A stretch of 64,000 nt of DNA from CAIWHR01 sp963816925 (GTDB taxonomy: Bacteria > Pseudomonadota > Gammaproteobacteria > Burkholderiales > Casimicrobiaceae): contig CAWFMY010000005.1 in NCBI GenBank assembly GCA_963816925.1, forward strand, positions 248,001-312,000, given 5' to 3'. A program made the position numbers and the translations under genes. The notes under the pieces are model-generated. The model saw nothing but the letters and a program-made list of their open reading frames with translations. It was not told where the DNA came from and made no database searches. Below, one piece after another: positions 28,912 through 37,697 of this stretch; the first letter of the stretch is position 1; every line of letters begins with the position of its first letter.

Positions 28912-29906
28912 TTGTCTTTCCATGCCGGCAATCCGCGCCGGCGATAGAGCACCGGAAACAGGGCGCCGCGACGCGGCAGGAAACCCCACCGCCTGGGATA
29001 GTTGAAGTAAAAGTATACCGCTTCCGGTTCGCCCCCCAGCGCCAGCGCGATCCGCGCAACGGCACGCATGCCAAGGGCCTTCCAGAGAACGCCTGATCGC
29101 AGCATGCGCAAATGCGTAGGCGCCGGATGCGACAGCGCCTCGACGAGCGCGCGCTCGCGCAGTCCCGGATCGTCGCGCATGGCATCGAACCAATGCCGCT
29201 GCTCGTGCTCGTGGCGGTCGCGATAGGTGTCGCGCCGGGTCGCGGAAGTAATCACGATCACGGTAGGCGCCGCGACGTGTGCGAGCCGCGCGCCCCGCTT
29301 CCACGCGCGAAAGAGCCAGTCCTGCGTCGGCAGGCTCCAGCATTCGTCGCGCCGCCGCATCGGACCGAAACGGTCGAAAGCGCTGCGCCGGACGACCCAG
29401 CTCGGGATCGGCGGCGCGCCGCGCGGATCGTATTCGCCGTCGGGATAGACCATGTTCACGCGAAAGCGCCCGCCCGCCTCCACCTCCAGCGGCATCGCGA
29501 AGGCCATGTCGACCGCGTCGTCGGCGAACGCGGGCAGCATCCGCTCGAGATGGTCGGGGAACCAGAGATCGTCGTGATTCAGGAACGCGACGAGCCGCCC
29601 GCGCGCCTGGCGCACGCCCTCGTTGTTGGGCCCCGACTGGTCGCCGACGCGCTCGCGCAGGTTGATGAAGCGGATCCGCGGATCGGCAAAGCGCGCGACG
29701 ACGGCTTCGGAATCGTCGGTGCAGGCATCGCCGATGACGAGCAATTCCCAGTCGTCGCAGGTCTGCCAGCGGACCGTTTCGATCGCAAAGGGAAGGATGT
29801 TGCTGCGATTGTAGGTCGACAGGACGACCGTGAACGCCGGCGCGGCCGTCGCCTCGCCACGACTCTTCGTTGCCGGGAGGGCTGCGTCCATCGAATTCTC
29901 GCGCAT
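28908..29906 (-). CDS. glycosyltransferase family 2
   Basis: A 332-residue GT-A transferase. It starts the catalytic domain with FTVVLSTYNRSNILPFAIET, has VIGDACTDDSEAVV, and the metal-binding DxD equivalent in AFLNHDDLWFPDHLERM. The C-terminal third is basic with no membrane helix. TAAAAT on the coding strand lies five bases before the ATG at 29906, so a short or absent leader is possible; a second in-frame ATG five codons later is an alternative start. It likely adds a sugar to a surface glycan. Confidence 0.85.
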   Translation of the reverse strand: MRENSMDAALPATKSRGEATAAPAFTVVLSTYNRSNILPFAIETVRWQTCDDWELLVIGDACTDDSEAVVARFADPRIRFINLRERVGDQSGPNNEGVRQARGRLVAFLNHDDLWFPDHLERMLPAFADDAVDMAFAMPLEVEAGGRFRVNMVYPDGEYDPRGAPPIPSWVVRRSAFDRFGPMRRRDECWSLPTQDWLFRAWKRGARLAHVAAPTVIVITSATRRDTYRDRHEHEQRHWFDAMRDDPGLRERALVEALSHPAPTHLRMLRSGVLWKALGMRAVARIALALGGEPEAVYFYFNYPRRWGFLPRRGALFPVLYRRRGLPAWKDK

Positions 29907-30022
29907 CCGCGATTTTACGCATGACGGCGCCCGCCGGTCCGTCGTCCTGTCGGCGCGCGCTTTTGCCGTGGCCGCCCAGTCCCACTACAATTCACGCTCG
30001 CCGCCACGCTCAACGACGCGCA

Positions 30023-30676
30023 ATGCCGATCCGCCCTTCACCCCTCGCCCGCCTCGCCACCGCGCTTGTCGCGCTCGTCGCGACGACGATCCTGTCCACC
30101 GCGCGCGCCGATTCGAGCGCGCCGATCGTGCTCGTCGTCGGCGATTCGATATCGGCAGGCTACGGGCTTGCCAAGGGCGCCGGATGGGTCGACCTGCTCG
30201 CCGCGCGGATCGATGCCCAGCACCTTCCGTGGCGCGTCGTCAACGCCAGCATCACCGGCGACACGACGGCAGGCGGCCGCGCCCGCCTGCCGGCGCTGCT
30301 CGCGCAGCACAAGCCGGGCGTGGTCATCGTCGAGCTGGGGGGCAACGACGGCCTGCGCGGCGGCAATCTCAAATCGACGAAGGACAACCTCGATGCGATG
30401 ATTGCGGCGGTCCGCAAAGCGAACGCCAGGCCGATCGTCGTCGGGATGCGATTGCCCCCGAATTACGGCCCCGCCTACACCCGCGAATTCGACGCCATGT
30501 ATGGCGACGTCGCGAAATCGAGCGGCGCAGCGCTTGTCCCGTTCTTTTTCGCGGGCTTCGGCGAAAGCGATGAATTTTTCCAGCCCGACCGCATCCATCC
30601 GACCGCGGCCGCGCAATCGAAGCTGCTCGACAACGTGTGGCCGGTGCTGTCGCCGTTGCTCGCGAAGGCGCGATGA
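30023..30676 (+). CDS. SGNH-hydrolase arylesterase, TesA-like
   Basis: A 217-residue secreted esterase. After a signal peptide (ATALVALVATTILSTARA) come the SGNH blocks: VVGDSISAGYG with nucleophile S42, the glycine in ITGDTTAGG, VELGGNDGLRG with N108, and the late DRIHPTAAAQ with catalytic D and H. This is the multifunctional thioesterase/lysophospholipase I group. TACAAT at 29986-29991 lies about 25 bases before the start and may be its -10. The stop overlaps the mnmH start (ATGA). A YbbAP-like transporter is near, as at tesA in E. coli. Confidence 0.9.
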   Translation: MPIRPSPLARLATALVALVATTILSTARADSSAPIVLVVGDSISAGYGLAKGAGWVDLLAARIDAQHLPWRVVNASITGDTTAGGRARLPALLAQHKPGVVIVELGGNDGLRGGNLKSTKDNLDAMIAAVRKANARPIVVGMRLPPNYGPAYTREFDAMYGDVAKSSGAALVPFFFAGFGESDEFFQPDRIHPTAAAQSKLLDNVWPVLSPLLAKAR

Positions 30677-31776
30677 GAACCGGCGCGCCGCCGGCATCGG
30701 ACGGCCCTCCTCGCGACAATCGCACGATCACGGTGGACAAGCTCGCCGCGTATCCTGACCGCGTCGACGTGCGCTCGCCTTCCGAATTCGCCGAAGACCA
30801 CATCCCCGGCGCCGAAAACCGGCCGGTCCTCGATGACGCCGAGCGGGCGCGCATCGGCACGATGTATGCAAAGGAGTCGGGCTTCGCCGCCAAGCGCGCG
30901 GGCGCGGCGCTCGTCGCCCGGAACATCGCCGCGATGCTCGAGGGCCCGTTTGCCGGCAAGCCGCGCGGTTGGGCCCCCGTCGTCTACTGCTGGCGCGGCG
31001 GACAGCGCAGCCGCTCGCTCGCGCACCTGCTGAACGAAATCGGCTGGCGCGCCGTGCAGCTCGAAGGCGGCTACCGCGCCTGGCGCCGCCACGTGATCGC
31101 GCAGCTCGACCTTCTTCCGTCGCGCTTCCAGTTCGCGGTCATTTGCGGCCTCACGGGATCGGGCAAGAGCCGCCTGCTCGACGCGCTCGCCGCCGTGGGC
31201 GCGCAAGTGCTCGACCTCGAAGCGCTCGCGAAACATCGCGGTTCGCTGCTGGGCGACCTGCCGGACGAGGGACAACCCACGCAAAAGACGTTCGACAGCG
31301 AATTGGCGGTGGCGCTCGAGCGCTTCGATCCGCGGCGCCTCGTCTACGTGGAATCGGAGAGCAAGAAGATCGGCACGGTCCAGGTGCCCGACGCGCTGCT
31401 CGCGGCGATGCGCGCCGCACCCTGCATCCGCGTGGACCTGCCGCTCGCGCTGCGCGTGGCGTTGCTGAAGGACGAGTACGCGCACTACCTCGCCGACCCC
31501 GCGACGCTGTCCGCGCGGCTCGCGCACCTCGTCCCGCTGCATGGACGAAAGACCATCGAGCGCTGGAACGCGGCCGCGGCCGCCGGCGACTGGGACACCG
31601 TCGTCGGCGAACTTCTCGCGCAGCATTACGATCCGACCTATGCCCGCGCCATCGAGCGCAATTTCCCGCGCTACGGCGACGCGCTGGTCGTCGCGCCTTC
31701 CGCCATCGACGGCGACGCCTTTCGCGCGCTGGCGCAGCTGCTCGATACCGCGGCGCGCGCGCGTGCCGCGGCGTGA
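30673..31776 (+). CDS. mnmH: tRNA 2-selenouridine synthase
   Basis: MnmH (SelU/YbbB) replaces sulfur with selenium in the wobble 2-thiouridine of some tRNAs. The 367 residues have an N-terminal rhodanese domain (VDVRSPSEFAEDHIPGAEN; catalytic C106 in YCWRGGQRSRSL) and a C-terminal P-loop ATPase-like domain (GLTGSGKS at 159-166), the family's fixed order. No selD is in the window. The ATG at 30673 overlaps the esterase stop; an upstream start at 30637 would lie inside the esterase. Length is normal. Confidence 0.9.
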   Translation: MRTGAPPASDGPPRDNRTITVDKLAAYPDRVDVRSPSEFAEDHIPGAENRPVLDDAERARIGTMYAKESGFAAKRAGAALVARNIAAMLEGPFAGKPRGWAPVVYCWRGGQRSRSLAHLLNEIGWRAVQLEGGYRAWRRHVIAQLDLLPSRFQFAVICGLTGSGKSRLLDALAAVGAQVLDLEALAKHRGSLLGDLPDEGQPTQKTFDSELAVALERFDPRRLVYVESESKKIGTVQVPDALLAAMRAAPCIRVDLPLALRVALLKDEYAHYLADPATLSARLAHLVPLHGRKTIERWNAAAAAGDWDTVVGELLAQHYDPTYARAIERNFPRYGDALVVAPSAIDGDAFRALAQLLDTAARARAAA

Positions 31777-31805
31777 CGGCCGCGTCCCAATCCGGAGGTT
31801 CTCCC

Positions 31806-32664
31806 GTGCCATCGTACCGTTACCGAATCGTCAACGTCTTCGCCGAAACCGTGCTCGCCGGCAACCCGCTGTGCGTCTTCGAGGACGCGCGCGGGCTCGA
31901 CGACGCGACGATGCAGGCGCTGGCGCTGCAGTTCAACCTCTCGGAGACCACGTTCGTCCTGCCGTCGACGACGGCGACCGCGCACGTGCGCATCTTCACG
32001 CCGACCTTCGAAATGCCGTTCGCCGGCCACCCGACGCTCGGCACGGCGCATGTCGTCCGCTCGCTCGCCAACACGGGCGACGCGGTAACGCTCGAGATGC
32101 GCGCCGGCGTGATTCCGGTGTCTGCGGAAGGCGATCGGTGGACGCTCTCGGCGAACGCGCCGAAGCATCGCGCCAGCGCCGCTACCCGCGCCGAGCTTGC
32201 CGCCACGCTCGGGCTCGACGAGAGCGACGTCGCGCCGAATCCGGCAGAGCCGCCGTTGTGGGTCGATACGGGGTCCGACCAATTCGTCATCCCGCTCGCC
32301 AGCACCGACGCCGTGCGGCGCGCTGCGCCGCGCCCTGACGCTCATGCAAAAGCACGCGAGCAATGGCACGCGCTCGATGGCCTATATCTGGGCACGCGAG
32401 GACGACGATCCGCAGCGAGTCGTCGCCCGCTTCTTCTTCCCCAAGCACGGCGCGGTCGTCGAGGATCCAGGCACGGGTTCCGCGTGCGCCAATCTGGGCG
32501 GCTGGCTGCTGGCCACCAATGCCCCGCTGCCGCAGCGGATCGCCATTTGCCAGGGCGATCAGGTGGCACGACCCTGCCGGCTGGGGCTCGAAGTCGGCGC
32601 CGACCGGCGCATCCGGGTGTCCGGACGGGTGATCGAGCTCGGCCGCGGCACCGTGACGCTGTAG
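31806..32664 (+). pseudogene. PhzF-family isomerase-like protein, interrupted by a one-base frameshift
   Basis: Starts at GTG 31806 with GGAGG nine bases upstream. The first frame gives a PhzF/DapF-fold N-domain: YRIVNVFAETVLAGNPLCVF, the glutamate of LSETTFVLPST, and FTPTFEMPFAGHPTLGTAH. At about 32315-32335 the family sequence moves one base over, as LTLMQKHASNGTRS then DPGTGSACANLGGWLL, and ends at 32664. So one base is in excess; corrected, the protein has about 285 residues and both halves of the active site. PhzF itself works in phenazine synthesis, but most relatives have no known role, and no phenazine genes are near. Confidence 0.78.
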
Positions 32665-32766
32665 GCCGCGGGCGGCGCAACCGCCTGTTACAAGTTGCGA
32701 CAGACGGCGCGTCAACAGTGGCGTAGCTTGACGCGTTGTGGGCGGAAGCGCAGGAAGCCCTCCAAC

Positions 32767-34329
32767 ATGCCGTCAAGCACGATCATCGCCGCCGCCCTCC
32801 GCACGCTCGTCGCGGTCATTGCCTGGGCGAGCGTGCCCGCGCTTGCGGCGTCCAGCGCGGTGCTGGGCTACGACGACGCGCGGCACCTGCTCGCCCGGAC
32901 CGGCTTTGGCCCGACCGACGCCGAGGTGCGCGCCTACGCGCCGCTGACCCGCGCCGACGCCGTCGCGAAGCTTCTGCGCGAAACGCGCACGACGGCCATC
33001 ACGCCACCCCCCGCGTCGGCAGTCGACACGTCGCCGCTGCGCGCGCCGCGCGGCGACAACGTGTCGGAAGCCGACCGCAAGGCGTTCCGGCAGCAGCAGA
33101 TCCGCGAGGGCCTCGAAATCCGCGCCTGGTGGGTGCAGGAAATGCTCGGCACGCCATCGCCTCTCACCGAGCGGATGACGCTCTTCTGGCACAACCACTT
33201 CGTGTCGGCGCAGCCAAAGGTCCGGATCGCGCGCCTCATGTACCGGCAGAACGTCACGCTGCGCGAATACGCGCTCGGCAACTTCGGTGTCTTCCTGCAC
33301 GCGATCGCCAAGGATCCGGCGATGATCGTCTACCTCGACAGCGTGCAGAACCGGAAAGGCGCGCCGAACGAGAATTTCGCGCGCGAGGTGATGGAGCTCT
33401 TCACGCTCGGCGAAGGCCATTACACCGAGCAGGACGTGAAGGAGGCCGCGCGCGCGTTCACCGGCTGGAGCCTCGAGCGCGAGACCGGCACGTTTGTCTT
33501 CCGCCCCCGGCTGCACGACGACGGAACGAAGGTCGTGCTCGCCAAAACCGGGCGGTTCGACGGCGATGCGGTGCTGGACATCCTGCTCGCGCGCCCCGAG
33601 ACCGCCGAATTCGTGACGACGAAGCTGTGGCGCGAGTTCGTTTCGCCGGATCCGGACCCCGCGGAAGTCGCACGCATCGCCCGCCGCTTCCGGGATTCGA
33701 ACTACGACATCAAGGTCGCGCTCAAGGAGCTGCTCGCGAGCGACGCGTTCTACGCGCCCGGGAACCGCGGCGTGCTGGTGAAGTCGCCGACGGAGCTCGT
33801 CGTGGGCACCCTGCGCCAGCTCGATCTTGCACCCGGCACCACGCTGCCGTTCGCGGTCGCCGCTGCCGGCATGGGGCAAAACCTGATGTCGCCGCCGAAC
33901 GTGAAAGGCTGGCCCGGCGGCGAGACGTGGATCAATACGACCACGCTTCTCGCACGCAAGCAGTACCTCGATCGCATCACCCGCGCAGGCGAAGCGCCGC
34001 CGCTCGCGATGATCGCGGCGTCCAACCGCGAGTCGACGGACATGGAGCGCAACGCACCGAAGCTCGCGCTGGCGCCGCAGGGCGTTGCGGATGACGACAA
34101 GGCGCGCCTGCAGCGCTTCCAGCGCCAGATGGAGCGTGGCCTCGCGAGCCTCGATTTCGACAGCGCGCGCTGGATGGCGCAGTTTCCGGGCGCGGCGCCG
34201 GCCGAGCGCGCACGCGCGGCGCAGCAGCTGCTCCTGGCCACGGCGCCCCAGCAGCGGCCCGACTACGACGCCGATTCGCGCACGCTCGTGCACGCGATCG
34301 TGCTCGACGCCGCGTACCAGCTCAAATGA
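32767..34329 (+). CDS. DUF1800 family secreted protein
   Basis: A 520-residue protein with a signal peptide (LVAVIAWASVPALA). The DUF1800 landmarks are DARHLLARTGFGPTDAEV near the start, TERMTLFWHNHFVSAQPKV, ENFAREVMELFTLGEGHYTE, AARAFTGW and NVKGWPGGETWINTTTLL. Its biochemical role is not known. It is immediately followed by a DUF1501 gene, the usual partner, and the two are found together across many bacteria that live on surfaces or in soil. A GGA-rich site lies about 11 bases before the ATG. Confidence 0.9.
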   Translation: MPSSTIIAAALRTLVAVIAWASVPALAASSAVLGYDDARHLLARTGFGPTDAEVRAYAPLTRADAVAKLLRETRTTAITPPPASAVDTSPLRAPRGDNVSEADRKAFRQQQIREGLEIRAWWVQEMLGTPSPLTERMTLFWHNHFVSAQPKVRIARLMYRQNVTLREYALGNFGVFLHAIAKDPAMIVYLDSVQNRKGAPNENFAREVMELFTLGEGHYTEQDVKEAARAFTGWSLERETGTFVFRPRLHDDGTKVVLAKTGRFDGDAVLDILLARPETAEFVTTKLWREFVSPDPDPAEVARIARRFRDSNYDIKVALKELLASDAFYAPGNRGVLVKSPTELVVGTLRQLDLAPGTTLPFAVAAAGMGQNLMSPPNVKGWPGGETWINTTTLLARKQYLDRITRAGEAPPLAMIAASNRESTDMERNAPKLALAPQGVADDDKARLQRFQRQMERGLASLDFDSARWMAQFPGAAPAERARAAQQLLLATAPQQRPDYDADSRTLVHAIVLDAAYQLK

Positions 34330-34342
34330 CGGATCGCCGCTG

Positions 34343-35530
34343 ATGGAACGCCGCACGTTTCTCCGCTCGACGCTTTCCGCGGCCGCGCTCGGCGCGCTTG
34401 GCGGATCCGCCGCAAGCGTCGCCTTCGCCGCCGCGCCCTCGGTTGCCGACCACGGCGCCAACTACCGCAACCTGCTGGTGCTGATCGAGCTCAAGGGCGG
34501 CAACGACGGCCTCAACACGCTGGTCCCGTACACGGATGCAAACTATTACGCGCTGCGGCCGAAGATCGCGATCGCGCGCGACGCCGTCGTCCAGCTGTCC
34601 GACCGCGCGGGATTGCATCCGTCCCTCGCGCCGCTGCTGCCGCTCTGGAAAGAGCGCCAGCTGGCCGTGCTGCAGGGCGTGGGCTACGCGGATCCCAACC
34701 TGTCGCACTTCCGCTCGATCGAGATCTGGGACACGGCGTCGAAGCCCGACGAGTATCTGGCGGATGGCTGGCTCTCGCGCACATTTGCATTCGCGCCCGT
34801 CCCGCGCGCCTTCGCCGCAGACGGCGTCATCATCGGCTCCAACGACCTCGGACCGCTCGCGGGCGGCGGCACGCGCGCAGTCGCGCTTGCCAACACCGAG
34901 CAGTTCCTGCGCCGGGCGAAGCTCGCGTCTCCGGCGGGCGAGTCGCGCAACAAGGCGCTGGAGCACATCCTCAAGGTCGAGGCGGACATCGTGCAGGCCG
35001 CGGCGCATCTCGATGCGCGCTACACTTTCAGGACTGAATTTCCGGCGACCGGCTTCGGCAACGCGATCAAGACCGCGAGCCAGGTGATCGCCAATCCCGG
35101 CGGCGTGGCGGTCGTGCGCGTCACGTTGTCCGGATTCGACACGCACGGCGGCCAGCCGGCGACGCAGGCCCGGCTGCTCGGCGAGCTCGCGCAGGGCATC
35201 GTTGCGCTCAAGTCGGCGCTCGACGAGCTCGGCCGCTGGGACGACACGCTGGTGCTGACGTATGCCGAATTCGGCCGGCGTCCGAAGGAGAACCTGTCGA
35301 ACGGCACCGACCACGGAACGGCGAACGTCCATTTCGCGCTCGGCGGACGCGTCGCCGGCGGCATCTACGGCGAGCCGCCGTCGCTCGACCGCCTCAGCGG
35401 CGACGGCAACACGGGCTATGCGCTCGATTTCCGCAACGTCTATGCGACGGTGCTCGAGCGCTGGTGGAACGTGCCTTCGATCGCGACGCTGGGCGGCAGG
35501 TTTGCGCCGATCGGATTCGTCAGCACCTGA
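34343..35530 (+). CDS. DUF1501 family Tat-exported protein
   Basis: A 395-residue protein. The N-terminus MERRTFLRSTLSAAALG is a twin-arginine export signal, so it is probably folded, perhaps with a cofactor, before export. The family signatures are LIELKGGNDGLNTLVPY, GLHPSLAPLLPLWKERQLAVLQG, FDTHGGQ and YAEFGRRPKEN, followed by GTDHGTANVHFALG. These resemble alkaline-phosphatase-superfamily motifs, but the function of DUF1501 is not established. The gene starts 13 bases after the DUF1800 gene. Confidence 0.9.
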   Translation: MERRTFLRSTLSAAALGALGGSAASVAFAAAPSVADHGANYRNLLVLIELKGGNDGLNTLVPYTDANYYALRPKIAIARDAVVQLSDRAGLHPSLAPLLPLWKERQLAVLQGVGYADPNLSHFRSIEIWDTASKPDEYLADGWLSRTFAFAPVPRAFAADGVIIGSNDLGPLAGGGTRAVALANTEQFLRRAKLASPAGESRNKALEHILKVEADIVQAAAHLDARYTFRTEFPATGFGNAIKTASQVIANPGGVAVVRVTLSGFDTHGGQPATQARLLGELAQGIVALKSALDELGRWDDTLVLTYAEFGRRPKENLSNGTDHGTANVHFALGGRVAGGIYGEPPSLDRLSGDGNTGYALDFRNVYATVLERWWNVPSIATLGGRFAPIGFVST

Positions 35531-35536
35531 GTTGCC

Positions 35537-35757
35537 TCAGGGCGCCGCCCTAAAACAGTCCGATGGTCTTAAGGCAGCCGCCACGCTGGCAAACATTGCC
35601 GCGTCATTGTTGCCGTGGCTGAAAAAGGAATTTGCCGGATCGTCGCACTTGAAGTCGACGTTGCCGCTCGCGCTCACCGAGTTCGCGCTCGCGCTGACAA
35701 TGACCGCCCCCCAGGTTCGCGTAGATACCGTTCGGGTAGGCAAGATTTCGCGAACAT
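35537..35757 (-). pseudogene. possible small gene with a one-base lesion
   Basis: Between 35531 and 35845 no intact gene is evident. On the reverse strand an ATG at 35757 has a near-perfect GGGAGG site (35767-35762), and a promoter-like pair lies further up (35798-35826). The ATG frame closes after 27 codons, but adding one base near codon 4-6 would join it to GAVIVSASANSVSASGNVDF and on to the stop at 35537, giving about 73 residues. The sequence matches no family I know. A real small gene with a sequence error is one reading; a remnant is the other. Confidence 0.3.
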
Positions 35758-35797
35758 GGTTCCTCCCTTGCGAAGATGGGAAGGTGGCACCCGATCC

Positions 35798-35826
35798 ATT
35801 TTATTCCGGGACCCGGCGCCAGTCTA
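35798..35826 (-). promoter_or_regulatory. candidate sigma-70 promoter in the 35.5-35.8 kb gap
   Basis: TAGACT (35826-35821) and TAAAAT (35803-35798) on the reverse strand are 17 bases apart and lie about 40 bases before the ATG with GGGAGG at 35757. It has no other gene to serve. Confidence 0.35.
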
Positions 35827-35845
35827 GCGAACGTACAAACCCCGG

Positions 35846-36631
35846 TCAGACCGCGTTCGCGTCCCACGCGGCGATGAATTCGCGCCAATGCGGCGCGTCG
35901 ACGGCCGCGATCTTCTCGCGCGCGAGCGACACTTCCTTCGCGTATTCGCCCGCGGTCAGTTCGCCGCGCAGCAGACGGAAGCGCAGGTAGAGAAGAAACG
36001 TGTTCATCACGTCGGTCTCGCAGTACCGGCGGACGTCCTCGAGCCGTCCGTCCGCGATGGCGGCGTTCACTTCGCCGCCGTCCATCCCGAGCTTGCCGGG
36101 AAAGCCGCACAGGCGCGCCATGACGTCGAGCCCCGCGGACGCGCGCGGCTGGTACATCGCGAGCACGTCCATCAGGTCGAGATGGCGCGTGTGATAGCGG
36201 CCAAGATAGCTGTTCCACTTGAACTCGCGGTCGTCGTCGCCCCAGTCCCAGAAGCGCGCGGCGGTCACGCCATGGATCAGCGCGCGCTGGTTCAGCACCG
36301 GCAGGTCGAAGCCGCCGCCGTTCCACGACACGAGCTGCGGCGTGAACTTGTCGATGAGGTCGAAGAAGCGGCGAATGAGCTCGGGCTCGGTGTCCTCCGG
36401 CGTGCCGACCGATGCGACCTTGAAGCCGGCGCCGTCGCGCAGCGCGCAGGCGATCGCGACGACCTTGTGCAGATGGAGCGGCGCGAAATCGCCGCCGGTC
36501 TGCGCCCGCCGCTGCTGCATGAACCAGTCGAGCACCGCGGCGTCGGAGAGCTCCGCCGGCACCTGTCGCGCGCGGCGCAGCCCCGCGACGTCGGGCACGG
36601 TCTCGATGTCGAAGACGAGGATCGGCGTCAT
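35846..36631 (-). CDS. predicted 3'-5' exonuclease, PolB-like
   Basis: A 261-residue RNase H-fold exonuclease. Metal motifs are visible: Exo I in ILVFDIETVPDVAGL (D and E), Exo II in LVSWNGGGFDLPVLN, and Exo III in RRYCETDVMNTFLLYLR. This is the stand-alone DNA polymerase B exonuclease-like group (DNA_pol_B_exo2), of unknown task. It begins 24 bases after cysM on the same strand and is probably co-transcribed with it. Confidence 0.85.
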   Translation of the reverse strand: MTPILVFDIETVPDVAGLRRARQVPAELSDAAVLDWFMQQRRAQTGGDFAPLHLHKVVAIACALRDGAGFKVASVGTPEDTEPELIRRFFDLIDKFTPQLVSWNGGGFDLPVLNQRALIHGVTAARFWDWGDDDREFKWNSYLGRYHTRHLDLMDVLAMYQPRASAGLDVMARLCGFPGKLGMDGGEVNAAIADGRLEDVRRYCETDVMNTFLLYLRFRLLRGELTAGEYAKEVSLAREKIAAVDAPHWREFIAAWDANAV

Positions 36632-36655
36632 GTGCGTGGCCGGACGCGGGCCCAG

Positions 36656-37543
36656 TCAACCCGGGAAGACGCCGGTCGACAGGTAGCGGTCGCCGCGGTC
36701 GCAGACCACGAACACGATCGTCGCGTTTTCGACCTCGCGCGAAATGCGCAGCGCGACGGCACATGCGCCGCCCGCCGAGATCCCGCAGAAGATTCCCTCC
36801 TCGCTCGCGAGACGGCGCGTCATCGCCTCGGCCTCCGCTTGCGACACGAGCTCGATCCGGTCGACGCGAGCGCGGTCGAATATCTTCGGCAGGTAGGCTT
36901 CGGGCCACTTGCGGATGCCGGGAATCTGCGAGCCCTCTTCCGGCTGCGCGCCGACGATCGTGATCGCCGGATTCTGTTCCTTCAGGTAGCGCGAGACGCC
37001 CATGATCGTGCCCGTCGTGCCCATCGCCGACACGAAGTGCGTCACCGCGCCGTCCGTGTCGCGCCAGATCTCGGGCCCGGTGCCGCGGTAGTGGGCGAGC
37101 GGATTGTCGGGGTTGGCGAACTGGTCGAGGATGATGCCCTTGCCTTCGTCGCGCATCCGTTCGGCGACGTCGCGCGCGTTTTCCATGCCGCCGGCCTTCG
37201 GCGTCAGCACGAGCTCCGCGCCGAACGCGCTCATCGATTGCCGGCGTTCCTGCGACTGGTTGTCGGGCATCACCAGGATCATCCGGTAGCCCATCATCGC
37301 GGCGACCATCGCGAGCGCAATGCCGGTGTTGCCGGACGTCGCCTCGATCAGCGTATCGCCCGGCTTGATGTCGCCCCGCTTCTGCGCTTCCTCGATCATC
37401 GAAAGCGCCGGACGATCCTTGACCGAGCCCGCGGGATTGTTGCCCTCGAGCTTGCCGAGAATGACGTTCGACGTGGCGCCCGGCAGCCGTTGCAGGCGGA
37501 CGAGCGGCGTGTTGCCGACGGTTGAGGCGAGCGTGCGATACAT
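36656..37543 (-). CDS. cysM: cysteine synthase B
   Basis: PLP enzyme making cysteine from O-acetylserine and sulfide or thiosulfate. The 295 residues carry the Schiff-base lysine K42 in NNPAGSVKDRPA, the phosphate-binding GTTGTIMGVSRYL and the substrate loop EATSGNTGIALAM. CysM rather than CysK is indicated by RRQSMSAFGAELVLTP and the short C-terminus. TACAAT lies near 37572-37577 on the coding strand, about 28 bases before the ATG. With cysE at 56 kb it completes cysteine synthesis. Confidence 0.93.
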   Translation of the reverse strand: MYRTLASTVGNTPLVRLQRLPGATSNVILGKLEGNNPAGSVKDRPALSMIEEAQKRGDIKPGDTLIEATSGNTGIALAMVAAMMGYRMILVMPDNQSQERRQSMSAFGAELVLTPKAGGMENARDVAERMRDEGKGIILDQFANPDNPLAHYRGTGPEIWRDTDGAVTHFVSAMGTTGTIMGVSRYLKEQNPAITIVGAQPEEGSQIPGIRKWPEAYLPKIFDRARVDRIELVSQAEAEAMTRRLASEEGIFCGISAGGACAVALRISREVENATIVFVVCDRGDRYLSTGVFPG

Positions 37544-37653
37544 GCGATGGCGTGCGTTTCCCGGACGCGATCATTGTAGCCGACGCCTCCATGCGGCCGT
37601 CGCGCGCGGGCGTCGGTTCATACACGCGGCGATTGCGCGGAACCGCAAATGAA

Positions 37654-37676
37654 AACCCCGCCACGCGGGCGGGGTT
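37654..37676 (-). terminator. rho-independent terminator after the ComEA-like gene
   Basis: On the reverse strand a 9-bp stem (AACCCCGCC paired with GGCGGGGTT) with a 5-base loop is followed by TTTC. It lies 22 bases after the stop of the ComEA/H1-like gene. Confidence 0.8.
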
Positions 37677-37697
37677 CCGTTGCTGCCAACGCGCAAG

